Shown here: positions 18,276-28,808 of the stretch, piece by piece
Position numbering within the stretch: the first letter of the stretch is position 1
Layout: every line of letters begins with the position of its first letter
Source: Candidatus Treponema equi
Lineage (GTDB): Bacteria > Spirochaetota > Spirochaetia > Treponematales > Treponemataceae
Length of the DNA stretch: 39,413 bases
Reading direction: 5' to 3'
NCBI GenBank assembly: GCA_018064785.1
Contig: JAGHUO010000078.1
Span: 1 to 39,413, forward strand
Notes under the pieces: generated by a model
The model's database searches: none
What the model saw: the letters and a program-made list of their open reading frames with translations, nothing else
Told to the model about the DNA's origin: nothing
Translations under genes and position numbers: made by a program

Positions 18276-19208
18276 ATGGCACAGAGTGTATTCAGATCCA
18301 GCGAAGTTACCACAAAGGAAGACAAGGTAGTTCTCCAGTTCACAAAGAATTTCGAGCCTCCTAAGGAAGAGGTTGTGGAAGTTGTTCCTGAATATACAGG
18401 TCCTACTGCCGATGATCTGCGCCGTGAGGCTGAGGCATTCAAGGAATCATGGGAGCATGAAAAGCAGAAGATGCTTGAGAAGGCACAGGCCGACGCTGAC
18501 CAGATCCTGAAGAATGCCGAAAATGCCGCATTCAATCAGGTAAAGCACCAGGCTGATCAGGCTGCTGTCGTAAAGGCACAGGCTCAGAAAGAAGCTGAAG
18601 ACATCATCAACAATGCCAAGATGGAAGCCCAGGCAATCATCGAAAAGGCAAGAACTGAAGAAAAGGAAATTTTCAACAAGGCAGAAAGTGACGGTTTCCG
18701 TGCAGGCCACGAAGAAGGCTACAAGGAAGGAAACCAGGAAGCTGAACGTCTTGTAGAACGCATCCATAAAATGATTGAAGCTGTCCAGGCAAAGAGACAG
18801 GAAATCCTTGATGGAACAGAGCAGCAGATTGTAAGTCTTGTCATTCTCATGGCACACAAGGTCGTAAAGATCATGTCTGAGAACCAGAAGAGCGTAATCA
18901 TGTCCAATGTTGTCCAGGCACTCAAAAAGGTAAAGGGCAGCGGCGAAGTCACATTGCGTGTAAACATGTCTGATGTAAAGCTTACGACAGAACATATCAG
19001 CGAATTCATCCATCAGGTAGAAAACATCAAGAATATCTTTGTTGTAGAAGACAGTTCTGTAGACAAGGGTGGATGTATCGTTGAAACAGACTTTGGTGCA
19101 ATTGATGCACGCATTTCAAGCCAGCTTTCTGAACTTGAAACACAGATCCTTAGCATCAGTCCAATCAAAACTGTAGGTAAATCAGAAGTAATAAATCCAG
19201 ATCTGTAA
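18276..19208 (+). CDS. fliH: Flagellar assembly protein FliH
   Basis: Coiled coil with GxxxG-like GFRAGHEEGYKEG, C-terminal FliH/YscL-like domain, location between fliG and fliI. Confidence 0.88.
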   Translation: MAQSVFRSSEVTTKEDKVVLQFTKNFEPPKEEVVEVVPEYTGPTADDLRREAEAFKESWEHEKQKMLEKAQADADQILKNAENAAFNQVKHQADQAAVVKAQAQKEAEDIINNAKMEAQAIIEKARTEEKEIFNKAESDGFRAGHEEGYKEGNQEAERLVERIHKMIEAVQAKRQEILDGTEQQIVSLVILMAHKVVKIMSENQKSVIMSNVVQALKKVKGSGEVTLRVNMSDVKLTTEHISEFIHQVENIKNIFVVEDSSVDKGGCIVETDFGAIDARISSQLSELETQILSISPIKTVGKSEVINPDL

Positions 19209-19234
19209 GCAATTCATAATTTGGGTGGGAAATT

Positions 19235-20584
19235 ATGGAAAACTTTTTTGATAAATACATTAATACTGTAAATCGCATTGAGCCTATCAAGTATACAGGC
19301 ACTGTCACTGGTGTCAGTGGACTTATGATTGAATCAAATGGTCCTCGTTCTGTAATAGGCGAAATCTGTTCAATACAAATTCCAAGCCAGAATACTTCGA
19401 TCCTAGCTGAGGTCGTTGGCTTTGAAGGCAAAACTGTAAGACTTACTCCATACGGGGAGACAAAGGGAATTGAATGTGGCTGCGTTGTCGTAGCTTCTGG
19501 TCATGTCCTTGAAGTTCCTGTTGGAGAACATCTGCTTGGCCGTGTCATCGACGCTACAGGCAAAGCTCTTGATGGAAAGGGTGACATAGTTGCCCAGGAA
19601 TATTATCCTGCTACCTCGACTCCTCCAAATCCAATGTCCAGAATGACGATCAAAAAAAGGATTGTAACTGGAGTTCGTGCAATAGACGGAATCCTTACAG
19701 CCGGCAAAGGACAGCGTATCGGTATATTTGCCGGATCTGGTGTAGGTAAATCTACGTTGCTTTCAACAATCGCACGCAATACAAGCGCCGACATAAATGT
19801 AATCGCCCTCATCGGTGAACGTGGCCGTGAAGTCCGTGAATTCATAGACAATGATCTTGGTGAGGAAGGACTCAAACGTTCCGTCGTTATCGTTGCAACT
19901 TCTGACAGTCCTTCAATCTGTCGTCTACGTGCCGCTTATGTCGCCACAGCCATCGCTGAATATTTCCGTGACCAGTCAAAGGATGTAATGCTTCTTTTTG
20001 ACAGCGTGACCCGTTTTGCCCATGCACAGCGTGAAATCGGACTTGCAAATGGAGAACCTCCTGCACAGCGCGGATATCCTCCTAGCGTTTTCGACATGCT
20101 TCCTAAGCTTCTTGAACGCACTGGTACCAACGACAAGGGAACCATCACTGCCTTCTATACAGTTCTCGTTGATGGCGGTGACATGGATGAACCTATTGCC
20201 GACAAAGTCCGCGGAACCTTGGATGGTCATATTGTCCTTAGCCGTGATCTTGCCATGAAACAGCATTATCCTGCAATCGACATGCTTACAAGCATAAGCC
20301 GTCTTGCCGACCGTGTTTCCGGTGAATGTACAAGAAAGGCTGTCCAGCGTGTAAGAAGATGGATCGCCACTTATGCGGAACAGGAAGATTACATCACTGC
20401 CGGTGTTTACCAGAAGGGCAACAATCTTGAAACAGACGAAGCCATTGAGCATCATCAGGCCGTTGAGGAATTCCTTTGCCAGGAAAAGAAAGTTCATCTG
20501 ACCATGGAAGACACACTCAGAAAGCTTTCAGAAGTAAGTGGAATCGAAATCCCTGAAGAGGAATTTGCGGAGATTCCTTCCTGA
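19235..20584 (+). CDS. fliI: Flagellum-specific export ATPase FliI
   Basis: Walker A GIFAGSGVGKSTLLS, IGERGREVREFI, VMLLFDSVTRFAHAQREIGLANGEPPAQRGYPPSVF. Confidence 0.97.
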   Translation: MENFFDKYINTVNRIEPIKYTGTVTGVSGLMIESNGPRSVIGEICSIQIPSQNTSILAEVVGFEGKTVRLTPYGETKGIECGCVVVASGHVLEVPVGEHLLGRVIDATGKALDGKGDIVAQEYYPATSTPPNPMSRMTIKKRIVTGVRAIDGILTAGKGQRIGIFAGSGVGKSTLLSTIARNTSADINVIALIGERGREVREFIDNDLGEEGLKRSVVIVATSDSPSICRLRAAYVATAIAEYFRDQSKDVMLLFDSVTRFAHAQREIGLANGEPPAQRGYPPSVFDMLPKLLERTGTNDKGTITAFYTVLVDGGDMDEPIADKVRGTLDGHIVLSRDLAMKQHYPAIDMLTSISRLADRVSGECTRKAVQRVRRWIATYAEQEDYITAGVYQKGNNLETDEAIEHHQAVEEFLCQEKKVHLTMEDTLRKLSEVSGIEIPEEEFAEIPS

Positions 20585-20603
20585 TCCATCAGCTTCCTAA
20601 AAT

Positions 20604-21044
20604 ATGAAGAAATTTGAATTCAAAATGCAGAAGATCCTCGACTTAAGGCAGTACGAGCAGAAACAGGCGGAAGCCGAACTGGGAAAGGCCAATGCCGAGG
20701 TTGCAAGAATTCAGGCAAAGCTTGATGACATCGCACATAAGAAAGCCCACACTGTCACCACATACAATACAGAAACTGATTTTACCATCGTAAACCAGAT
20801 ACAGCAGTTTTTTAAGGTTCTCGATATAAAGAAAGAAGAATATCTGCAGGAACTTGTGTCGGCTCAGATGGTTGCCGACCAGAAGAGGGCAGTGGTTCTT
20901 GAATGCATGAAAAAGACAAAAGCCCTTGAAAAGCTTCGCGAGAAACATCTTGCAAAATGGAAGATCGAAGAAGCAAGAAAGGAAGAAGTTGTTGTTGATG
21001 ATATGGTCAATGGCAGGTTCTATTCCGCATCTTCCGGAAGCTGA
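20604..21044 (+). CDS. fliJ: Flagellar export chaperone FliJ
   Basis: Short coiled-coil protein MKKFEFKMQKILDLRQYEQKQAEAELGKANAE directly after fliI. Confidence 0.85.
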   Translation: MKKFEFKMQKILDLRQYEQKQAEAELGKANAEVARIQAKLDDIAHKKAHTVTTYNTETDFTIVNQIQQFFKVLDIKKEEYLQELVSAQMVADQKRAVVLECMKKTKALEKLREKHLAKWKIEEARKEEVVVDDMVNGRFYSASSGS

Positions 21045-21706
21045 ATCGTTTTCCATCCTTCCGTTTTGTTCATTTTTTCCAGATCTTCTATGACCTTGTT
21101 AAGCCGTGCAAGTTCACGGTCCAAAGTTTTCCTGTAGTTCAGTTTTCCGTTGTTGATGCGTTCCCGTTCATCTTCCCAGTTCTGAAGGCTTGAGATGTTC
21201 AGGAATTTGAATTTTCCTTCGTTTGCTTTTTCAGCCCAAAGGGAAGCTTCCTGCCAGTATGCGTAGCATGTCTCATATACTGCCTTTGCTTTCTGCAGGT
21301 TGCGAAGGTATTCGTCCTTCCATGGTGCGTCATAGAAATATGCCACATTCTTGTCATAGACCCGGCCAAGACGAAGATGCTGTTCAATCAGCTTTAGGTT
21401 GAGGTGCATCTGGAACAGACAGCGGTATTTTTCCCACTGTTCCTCGTTTTCTATTTTGGCATAGGCATAGAGTGGATTGCTGAAATCTGACTTTACGGCC
21501 TGCTCAAGCCACCATATGTTTTCAAGGACATCGTCGGGCTGCTGCTGGTGGTGCACGTGATAAAGCCTAAAAAAATCTTCCTTGTATTTGCACATGAATG
21601 CATCTGCCTTTGATGTTCCAAAAACAGCAAACACCGCGCACAATGAGAATACTTTAACTGCCATCAAAAAAGACTTTTTCACGCTCTTATTATCGGTATA
21701 TGCCAT
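21020..21706 (-). CDS. Exported helical protein of unknown function
   Basis: Signal peptide SFLMAVKVFSLCAVFAVFGTSKADA, then a helical charged domain. Convergent 25-bp overlap with fliJ. Confidence 0.7.
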   Translation of the reverse strand: MAYTDNKSVKKSFLMAVKVFSLCAVFAVFGTSKADAFMCKYKEDFFRLYHVHHQQQPDDVLENIWWLEQAVKSDFSNPLYAYAKIENEEQWEKYRCLFQMHLNLKLIEQHLRLGRVYDKNVAYFYDAPWKDEYLRNLQKAKAVYETCYAYWQEASLWAEKANEGKFKFLNISSLQNWEDERERINNGKLNYRKTLDRELARLNKVIEDLEKMNKTEGWKTIQLPEDAE

Positions 21707-21790
21707 TGCATTTCTTAAAAAAAATCTTGGAATTCGTCTTCTTCATTAAATTCAGAATTTCTGATAAAATTAATCGGATATATATACGCT

Positions 21791-24700
21791 ATGAAGTCCA
21801 GGGTATTGAAAACCGTTTTTGGTATTTTGATTTTTCTCACTATAATTGCATGCTTTGTCGTGGTCATGCGGCCTGTCTACATGAAGGTTGACCAGACTGT
21901 GCGCCAGGCGGAAGCAAAGGCCGTCGCAATGTTTGAGAAAAGAACCGGACTTTCAGTTTCCTATAAATCCCTGTCTCCTTCCATATTAAGTGGACTCATA
22001 ATGAAAGGTATTGTCCTCAGGGATGCTCAAACGGGTGAGGAAATCCTAAACGTAAGAAAGACTTCCCTGTACTACAGGCTTTCCAGCATTCTCGAAGGAG
22101 ATATTGAACATGCCTTCACAAAACTTTCCATCCGCGATGTAAACATAAACTTCAGTGATGAAAAAATAGAGCAGATCTTTCCATCTACAGGTGAAGAAGA
22201 TCCGGCTAAAGCTGTTGAGACAAGTGCCACCACAATTGCTTCCATTGAAGATATGGTCCGGACCATTGCCTTCTCGTTGCCTTTTGATGTCCAGGTAAAA
22301 AATGTAAGGTTCTCTTATACGTCAGGAAAGGAACTCTATTCCCTTGCCCTTAGGGAACTTCTGGTACGCAAGGATTCTTCTGCCAGTTCCGTATATGTCA
22401 GACTCAACGGAAATACAAGCTGCAACATGGACTTCCTTGACTATAAGCCGGCAGGTTTCATCTATAGAATTGAAGGCAATCTGATGCATACGGTTTCCGG
22501 CAGTTCCTTCAGAATGAGGCTTGACGACAACAGGCGATGTGACTATTCCGTAAAGCATCTTGAATTCCTTCTGAACTACAGGGAGCATAATTTCATTGTC
22601 CGTTCCACAAGGCAGTTCTTCCCTATGAACATGAGGGTCCTCTTTAGCCTTGACAGCATGTCCATGGACAGTGCCCTTCGTACGGAAAAACTTGATCCAC
22701 TTGCGATGTTCAGGGTTCCGTCTTATGACGATTGGATCGATTTCTTTAAAGGCTCACTTATTACTACGGAATCTTATTTTACCTTGGATTTCAACAGCTT
22801 AAGGTACAGCTGGTCTTCTGATACAGAAGTAAACATGCCAAAGAATACCCACTTCACAAAGCAGGGGCAGAATGTCTATGCAAAGTGTACAGGCAACAAC
22901 ACTGACATAAAAATCTCGAATCTTTCTGCCGACGGCGGAATTTTCAAGGGCGTGTTCAAGGGGGAATTCAACATTCCTAAAATGCAGCCAAAGGGAAAAC
23001 TTGACCTTGACTACTATGCATACTTCAACGGAAACAAACTTTCTGCAACCATGTATTTCAAACCTCGAAGCGGTGAAGGTTTTGATTTCTACATGCCGGA
23101 AGTCACATTCGGCAAATGGTGCAAGTATTCAAATTTCAGAGGATATTCATCTCTTGGTGATACCATAGTTCTTGTCATTGATGCCGATGACTACAGCCAC
23201 AGTGAATATGGTGTGCCAGGCCATGTTTCCGCCAACGGAACACTTCAGCTTGGAGACAACATGTACCTTCAGGCTTCCGCCAACGTGGACAACTTCTTCC
23301 TTGATACGGGATTCAGGACGGCCGCCTTCTTTACGGATACTGAAGGTGATCCTGACGAGACATACATGGGACCTCTTGTGCCTTATGCAGAGCCATACAT
23401 CACCCAGGTTGAAGTTTATTTTGCAACCGACTTTGATGACTTTACATACAATTCTCCTGTAATAATCTGCGCTAACACAAAGCAGGACAAGGAAATCATG
23501 TTCGTTTCTTTGGATGGTTCCGGTACATCGATCCAGTTCAGCCGCCTTGATGTCATGTACGGAAACAATTCACTTCTAGCTTCTGGAAGCCTGGACATCG
23601 ATACTGACATCGGGCAGATGAATTTCTATACGGACTTCAACTTGAATTCATTCCCGTATGCAATGAACGGAATCTATACATTCGGTGAATGGCTGAACCT
23701 TAGCGGTAATTACGGAATGGAAGCTTCTGTGAATTTTGGACGTACAACCGATGGTTCCATCAGGTTCAACAGCATGCCTCTTTCATACGGAACATACGCG
23801 GCTTCCGTTTCTCTTGATACCAATTTCAGTGTTGACAGCAACGGACAGTGGGATGCCTTCATAGATAAATTTGAGATAAGCGAATTGTCCGACAACTTCA
23901 GGTCAAAGCCAAAGGTCGTTTTTGCCGGCGAGTTAAATGACAAAGGACTTCTGGCATCTAGCATCCTTTATTCAGACAACCTGTCGTCTCTTGAAGGTTC
24001 CGGTTATGTCCTCTGGAACAATGCCTATGATACCGGATTCTTTGACAATGCTATCGTAAGCATGAACCTTTCAAGTCCTGTCTCTTCGGAGAGCATTGAA
24101 TTCAGCGGAGAGGCAAAGAATCTGTCTCAGGGTGAATTCTCCTTTGACAATTATGAGAAGGATCTGTATTTCAATGTGACCTCAAGGATAACATCATTCC
24201 CTATAAGCAGGTTCCTTCTGGGGCAGGGTACAGGAAACACAGTTTCAGTGGACATAAATGCAAGCGGAACCTTTGAGAATCCTCTTTATTCCGTCAATGT
24301 CAGGGATGCTTCTGTGCTTCTTGGCGGTTCCAACCTTACAGCAAAACTTAACGCGACTTATATAGACAACATCTTTGATATTTCCAATGCGGATATTGCC
24401 TGGAATGACTTCAAGATCGATGAAGTCCATTCACGCCTGGATATGAGTTCTTTTGATGGAGATGCTGTTCTTCATGTTAAGATGAACGGAGTGGACAGAC
24501 AGCTGGATGCCGGTCTTGATTTTGTGATGACAAATCTCGGTGATCCGACTGTAAAGGGGCTTCCGGAAGCATTCTCGATAGAAGCGGACTGCAGTTCCTT
24601 GGACAGCAACTTCATAGAGAATTTCACTCCTTTCCATGTTTCCCTCATCCGCTCACCAGGTCGTCTTGATATCGTCACCGATGAAAATATAGGTGCCTAT

Positions 24701-26284
24701 GGTGAAATCCTGGATGATGGATCCATTGCCTTTACTGTCGCCGACGACAAGGCCCTTCATTTCTCCATGAACGGAACAGTGAAGGACCAGATGCTTGACC
24801 TTGACCTCAATGATGTGTACTGGGATCTTTCAAAGATAGCCTATGTGTTCAATTCGGACATGTTTACCCTTTATAAAGGTGTGCTTGCAGGAAACCTGAA
24901 TATCTCTGGTCCTGTCATTGGACCTGAAATGAACGGAATCATGTCGCTTCTTGAGCCTGACTTCAATCTTCCTCAGTATATTCCGGATCACTTTACAACT
25001 GACGAGATAAAAGTAGTGTTCTCACAGGAAGAGATATCCCTGACGGAGACTCTTTTCAACGTACGTACAGGTTTTGTTGCCGTCAGCGGTCTTGTTTCCA
25101 TGGACAGATGGTCTCTAGGAAATCTTGTGGTCAACATCCGTACTCTGGAAAACTTCAAGATACCTGTAGATGCCAGGGTTGACCACTTTAGGATCAAGGG
25201 TTTCACCTCTGTTGATGCAGCCCTTATCATGGAAGACAGGTTCCTTACGCTCAATGGTTCCGTAGAACTTCAGAATTCAGTGCTTTCAGTTTCCATGTCA
25301 AACCAGGAGCAGCTGGTGGACATTGACAGAAAGGATAAAAAGGACAAGAAAAAGAAAAAGGAAGCAGCTCCTGCCACTGGAGCCGGATATATGCCGTCTC
25401 TTGACTTCAACATAAACCTTGCCCTCATGGTTGGACAAAGGGTTCAGGTTGATGTAAATCCATTCCTTAGAAGCCTTATTGCGCCATCGACACCTATCTA
25501 TGTGTCTGTTGATACGGCGACAGGACTCTGGAGCCTTAAGGGCGACATTGTTCTTCGTGGTGGAGAAATCTCATATTTGAACAGAAACTTCTATCTGAAG
25601 CAGGGCCGTCTTGTCCTCAACGAGACCCAGGACCATTTTGATCCTAACATCACGGTACGTGCGGAAACCCGTGAACGTGATTCCGACGGTGAGAATGTCA
25701 CTATCAGTCTTTCCGCCATTTCCCAGAACATATCAAGCTTCAACGCTGTTCTTTCTTCTGTTCCGGCCAAATCGGAGAATGAAATCATGGAACTTCTGGG
25801 GCAGATTGTCGCCGGAGATTCCAGTTCCGTAGGTAACCTGCTGGTTGCCGGTATGGATTATGGTGTTCAGGTCACGGTTCTGCGCAAGGTAGAGAATGCA
25901 TTGCGTGATTTATGTAATTTTGATATATTTTCAATCAGAACTACGGCGCTGCAGAACACAATTATACAGGGACTTGATATAGGTAAACGTGCGGAAAATA
26001 ATTCCGTAATCGGTAACTTATTCGATAATTCGACTGTTTATATTGGTAAATACTTCGGAAGCGATGTTTATGCTGATGCTCTTCTTCACTGGACTTATGA
26101 CAGAAAAGTCGCCGGTTCCAGTGAGGCGATGGGTGAAGGTCTGGTTTTCCAGCCAGAGATTGGTCTTGAGTTCAACGCTCCATTTGCCAATATCCGCTGG
26201 AATTTTGCACCTGATCTCAGTGATTTCCAGGAATCATGGGCCAAATCAACATCCATTACATTGTCGTGGCGTGTCGCATTCTGA
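21791..26284 (+). CDS. tamB: TamB/YtfN-like translocation and assembly protein (DUF490-type C-terminus)
   Basis: 1497 aa, N-terminal signal anchor, long beta-rich body, conserved C-terminus (LSSVPAKSENEIMELLGQIVAG... SITLSWRVAF). Directly upstream of bamA. Confidence 0.88.
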   Translation: MKSRVLKTVFGILIFLTIIACFVVVMRPVYMKVDQTVRQAEAKAVAMFEKRTGLSVSYKSLSPSILSGLIMKGIVLRDAQTGEEILNVRKTSLYYRLSSILEGDIEHAFTKLSIRDVNINFSDEKIEQIFPSTGEEDPAKAVETSATTIASIEDMVRTIAFSLPFDVQVKNVRFSYTSGKELYSLALRELLVRKDSSASSVYVRLNGNTSCNMDFLDYKPAGFIYRIEGNLMHTVSGSSFRMRLDDNRRCDYSVKHLEFLLNYREHNFIVRSTRQFFPMNMRVLFSLDSMSMDSALRTEKLDPLAMFRVPSYDDWIDFFKGSLITTESYFTLDFNSLRYSWSSDTEVNMPKNTHFTKQGQNVYAKCTGNNTDIKISNLSADGGIFKGVFKGEFNIPKMQPKGKLDLDYYAYFNGNKLSATMYFKPRSGEGFDFYMPEVTFGKWCKYSNFRGYSSLGDTIVLVIDADDYSHSEYGVPGHVSANGTLQLGDNMYLQASANVDNFFLDTGFRTAAFFTDTEGDPDETYMGPLVPYAEPYITQVEVYFATDFDDFTYNSPVIICANTKQDKEIMFVSLDGSGTSIQFSRLDVMYGNNSLLASGSLDIDTDIGQMNFYTDFNLNSFPYAMNGIYTFGEWLNLSGNYGMEASVNFGRTTDGSIRFNSMPLSYGTYAASVSLDTNFSVDSNGQWDAFIDKFEISELSDNFRSKPKVVFAGELNDKGLLASSILYSDNLSSLEGSGYVLWNNAYDTGFFDNAIVSMNLSSPVSSESIEFSGEAKNLSQGEFSFDNYEKDLYFNVTSRITSFPISRFLLGQGTGNTVSVDINASGTFENPLYSVNVRDASVLLGGSNLTAKLNATYIDNIFDISNADIAWNDFKIDEVHSRLDMSSFDGDAVLHVKMNGVDRQLDAGLDFVMTNLGDPTVKGLPEAFSIEADCSSLDSNFIENFTPFHVSLIRSPGRLDIVTDENIGAYGEILDDGSIAFTVADDKALHFSMNGTVKDQMLDLDLNDVYWDLSKIAYVFNSDMFTLYKGVLAGNLNISGPVIGPEMNGIMSLLEPDFNLPQYIPDHFTTDEIKVVFSQEEISLTETLFNVRTGFVAVSGLVSMDRWSLGNLVVNIRTLENFKIPVDARVDHFRIKGFTSVDAALIMEDRFLTLNGSVELQNSVLSVSMSNQEQLVDIDRKDKKDKKKKKEAAPATGAGYMPSLDFNINLALMVGQRVQVDVNPFLRSLIAPSTPIYVSVDTATGLWSLKGDIVLRGGEISYLNRNFYLKQGRLVLNETQDHFDPNITVRAETRERDSDGENVTISLSAISQNISSFNAVLSSVPAKSENEIMELLGQIVAGDSSSVGNLLVAGMDYGVQVTVLRKVENALRDLCNFDIFSIRTTALQNTIIQGLDIGKRAENNSVIGNLFDNSTVYIGKYFGSDVYADALLHWTYDRKVAGSSEAMGEGLVFQPEIGLEFNAPFANIRWNFAPDLSDFQESWAKSTSITLSWRVAF

Positions 26285-26311
26285 CGAGTTCAAAATAGAG
26301 GATTTATTTAT

Positions 26312-28792
26312 ATGTTTTTGCGCAGCAAGCACTTTCTTTTCAGTTTAATTGCAGTTTTGCTTACAATGGCTGCAACAGCCTACGCTCAGTCTTCACTTCC
26401 GGATGACTGGTATTACGATAAGCCGATAAAGAACATTCACTTTCAGAATCTGCAGTCAATCAAAAGCAATGACCTTGACGGTGTTACAAGCAGCTATATA
26501 AGCAAGCCTTTTACAGATGACCTTATCAGCAGTCTTTATGACCGTCTTTTTTCTCTTGACTACTTTGATGATATTGAGATCAAGGCCGCAAAGAACAGTG
26601 ACAACGGAAAGACCGTAAACCTCTTTATTGTCGTTCAGGAAAAACCTATTGTCGACAAGATCACCTTCAGCGGAAACAGATATCTGCATTCGACGGATCT
26701 TAAATCAAAGATTTCCACAAAGCAGGATGATATCTTCAATGAAAGCAAGCTTCTCGTCGATGAACGTGCCCTTAGAAACTATTATATAGAAAGAGGTTAT
26801 ACAAAGGCTACTGTAACAGCTTCCTATGAGATGAAGAAGGGTGGAGCACAGATCCTCTTTAAAATCCGTGAAGGAAAGCAGTCTGTTGTAAAGTCCATCA
26901 ATTTTTCAGGCAACAAGGTCGTTTCTTCAAAGACTTTGAAAGGCAAGATTTCACTTAAGGAAGTAAACCTTTTCAACAAAGGTGCTTTCCAGGATGCGTC
27001 TCTCGGTGCTGATGCACGTGCCATCGTCGCATACTACCAGAACCGTGGTTATGTTGATGCAAAGGTTCTCAATGTTAATACAGATTCTTCATACAATGAA
27101 AAGAAGAACCGCGAGGAACTTACAATCACATTCGATATCCAGGAAGGTGCACAGTATACCTTTGGTGGAATGTCTTTTGACGGCAACACTGTATTCTCGA
27201 CTGATGAGCTTTCCAAACTTGTTACAATCAAGTCTGGTGCCATCTATAACGAAACAAAATATCAGGAATCCCGCGCCGGTATCCAGAACAAATACTATGA
27301 GAATGGATACACTGCCAACGCATTCTATCCTGAACAGAAGAAGGATGCCGAAGCTAGGGTGGTTTCCTATGTGATGCATATCCAGGAACGCCCAAGAAGC
27401 CATATTGAAAACATTCTCATAAAGGGAAATGAGAAGACTAAGGACTATGTAGTCCGCCGTGAAATTCCTATCGATGACGGCGATATCTTCTCCAATGCAA
27501 AGATTTCCAACGGTATGAGAAACCTTTACAACCTTCAGTACTTTGCCTCTGTCGTTCCAGAAGTCGTACAGGGTTCCGAAGAAAATCTTGTTGATGTTGT
27601 TTTCACAGTTGAAGAGCAGAGCACAACATCCCTTGACCTTGGTTTCACATTCTCTGGTGTTACGGATCCTAACGATTTCCCTATTTCTCTTTATGCAAAG
27701 GTTCAGGATTCAAACCTCTTTGGTGAAGGTCGTTCTGTTTCTGTCGGAACAAACCTTTCCACAAGTCAGCAGTCCATCTCCCTTGGTTATGGACAGAACT
27801 GGATCTATGGCCTTCCTGTAAGTGCCAACGCTTCAGTTTCTTATTCACATTCGACAAACTATGCGCTCCGCAACAAGTTTATGCCTAGCGGAGACATCAA
27901 TGACGACTATTACTACATGAAGTATCAGCAGAACCAGTTTGATTTCAGTGGTTCCCTTGGAAAAAGATGGATGCCTGATTTTGCCATCCTTACTCTTTCC
28001 GGTGGTATGACCAACAGTATCATCAACAACATCTATGATGAGACTCAGTTCATTCCGTATGATTCTTCAATCAGCCTTTATAACGACAACTGGGAACCAA
28101 AGAATTCCATCTGGACTTCTTTCTCTATGGATGGAAGAAACATTGCATATGATCCTTCAAAAGGTTGGTTTGCAAGCCAGCGTTTTGCCTGGTACGGTCT
28201 TATCAAGAAAGGCGCATTCAGTTTTGCTCCTGACTGGGGTGAGACTGAATTCTACCTGAGAACAGATACAAAGCTTGAGAAGTACTTTACTCTCGTGGAT
28301 CATAATTTCAATGATTCCTTCAACTTCAAGCTTGTCCTCATGGGATATTCAGGACTTTCCTTCCAGATTCCATTTGGCGATACAAACATCAAGAGATCCA
28401 ACCAGCTTTACATCGACGGTATGTTCAATGGCCGCGGTTGGACTGTATACAACCAGAGTGCCGGACGTGGACGTGCAATGTGGTCCAACAGCGTAGAATT
28501 GAGATGTCCTTGTGTTCCTGGCATTCTTGCTCTTGACCTTTGGGCAGATGCTGTTGCAATCAAGAAGGACCAGAACGATTTCTTTACTTCACTCAACAAG
28601 GAAGACTGGTATTTCAGCTTTGGTCCTAGCATCAGATTCTGTGTTCAGCAGTTCCCTCTTAGACTTCTCTTTGCAAATACATTCAAGTATAGAGATGGAG
28701 AATTGGTATTCACAAATCAGAATGGAGAAGGTGATTACAGCTGGAAAAGCAACTGGCACTTTGTTCTTTCGTTCAACATGACAAACAGATAA
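26312..28792 (+). CDS. bamA: Outer-membrane protein assembly factor BamA
   Basis: Signal peptide, repeated POTRA domains (e.g. VVKSINFSGNKVVSSKTLKGKI), C-terminal beta-barrel ending WHFVLSFNMTNR. Confidence 0.95.
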   Translation: MFLRSKHFLFSLIAVLLTMAATAYAQSSLPDDWYYDKPIKNIHFQNLQSIKSNDLDGVTSSYISKPFTDDLISSLYDRLFSLDYFDDIEIKAAKNSDNGKTVNLFIVVQEKPIVDKITFSGNRYLHSTDLKSKISTKQDDIFNESKLLVDERALRNYYIERGYTKATVTASYEMKKGGAQILFKIREGKQSVVKSINFSGNKVVSSKTLKGKISLKEVNLFNKGAFQDASLGADARAIVAYYQNRGYVDAKVLNVNTDSSYNEKKNREELTITFDIQEGAQYTFGGMSFDGNTVFSTDELSKLVTIKSGAIYNETKYQESRAGIQNKYYENGYTANAFYPEQKKDAEARVVSYVMHIQERPRSHIENILIKGNEKTKDYVVRREIPIDDGDIFSNAKISNGMRNLYNLQYFASVVPEVVQGSEENLVDVVFTVEEQSTTSLDLGFTFSGVTDPNDFPISLYAKVQDSNLFGEGRSVSVGTNLSTSQQSISLGYGQNWIYGLPVSANASVSYSHSTNYALRNKFMPSGDINDDYYYMKYQQNQFDFSGSLGKRWMPDFAILTLSGGMTNSIINNIYDETQFIPYDSSISLYNDNWEPKNSIWTSFSMDGRNIAYDPSKGWFASQRFAWYGLIKKGAFSFAPDWGETEFYLRTDTKLEKYFTLVDHNFNDSFNFKLVLMGYSGLSFQIPFGDTNIKRSNQLYIDGMFNGRGWTVYNQSAGRGRAMWSNSVELRCPCVPGILALDLWADAVAIKKDQNDFFTSLNKEDWYFSFGPSIRFCVQQFPLRLLFANTFKYRDGELVFTNQNGEGDYSWKSNWHFVLSFNMTNR

Positions 28793-28808
28793 TATCAGGA
28801 GTTATCAT

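Noticed and set aside
17633-18364. 243-aa + strand ORF in another frame of fliG
   Set aside because: Out-of-frame, Ser/Arg/Leu-rich translation of fliG that also runs into fliH; no motif.
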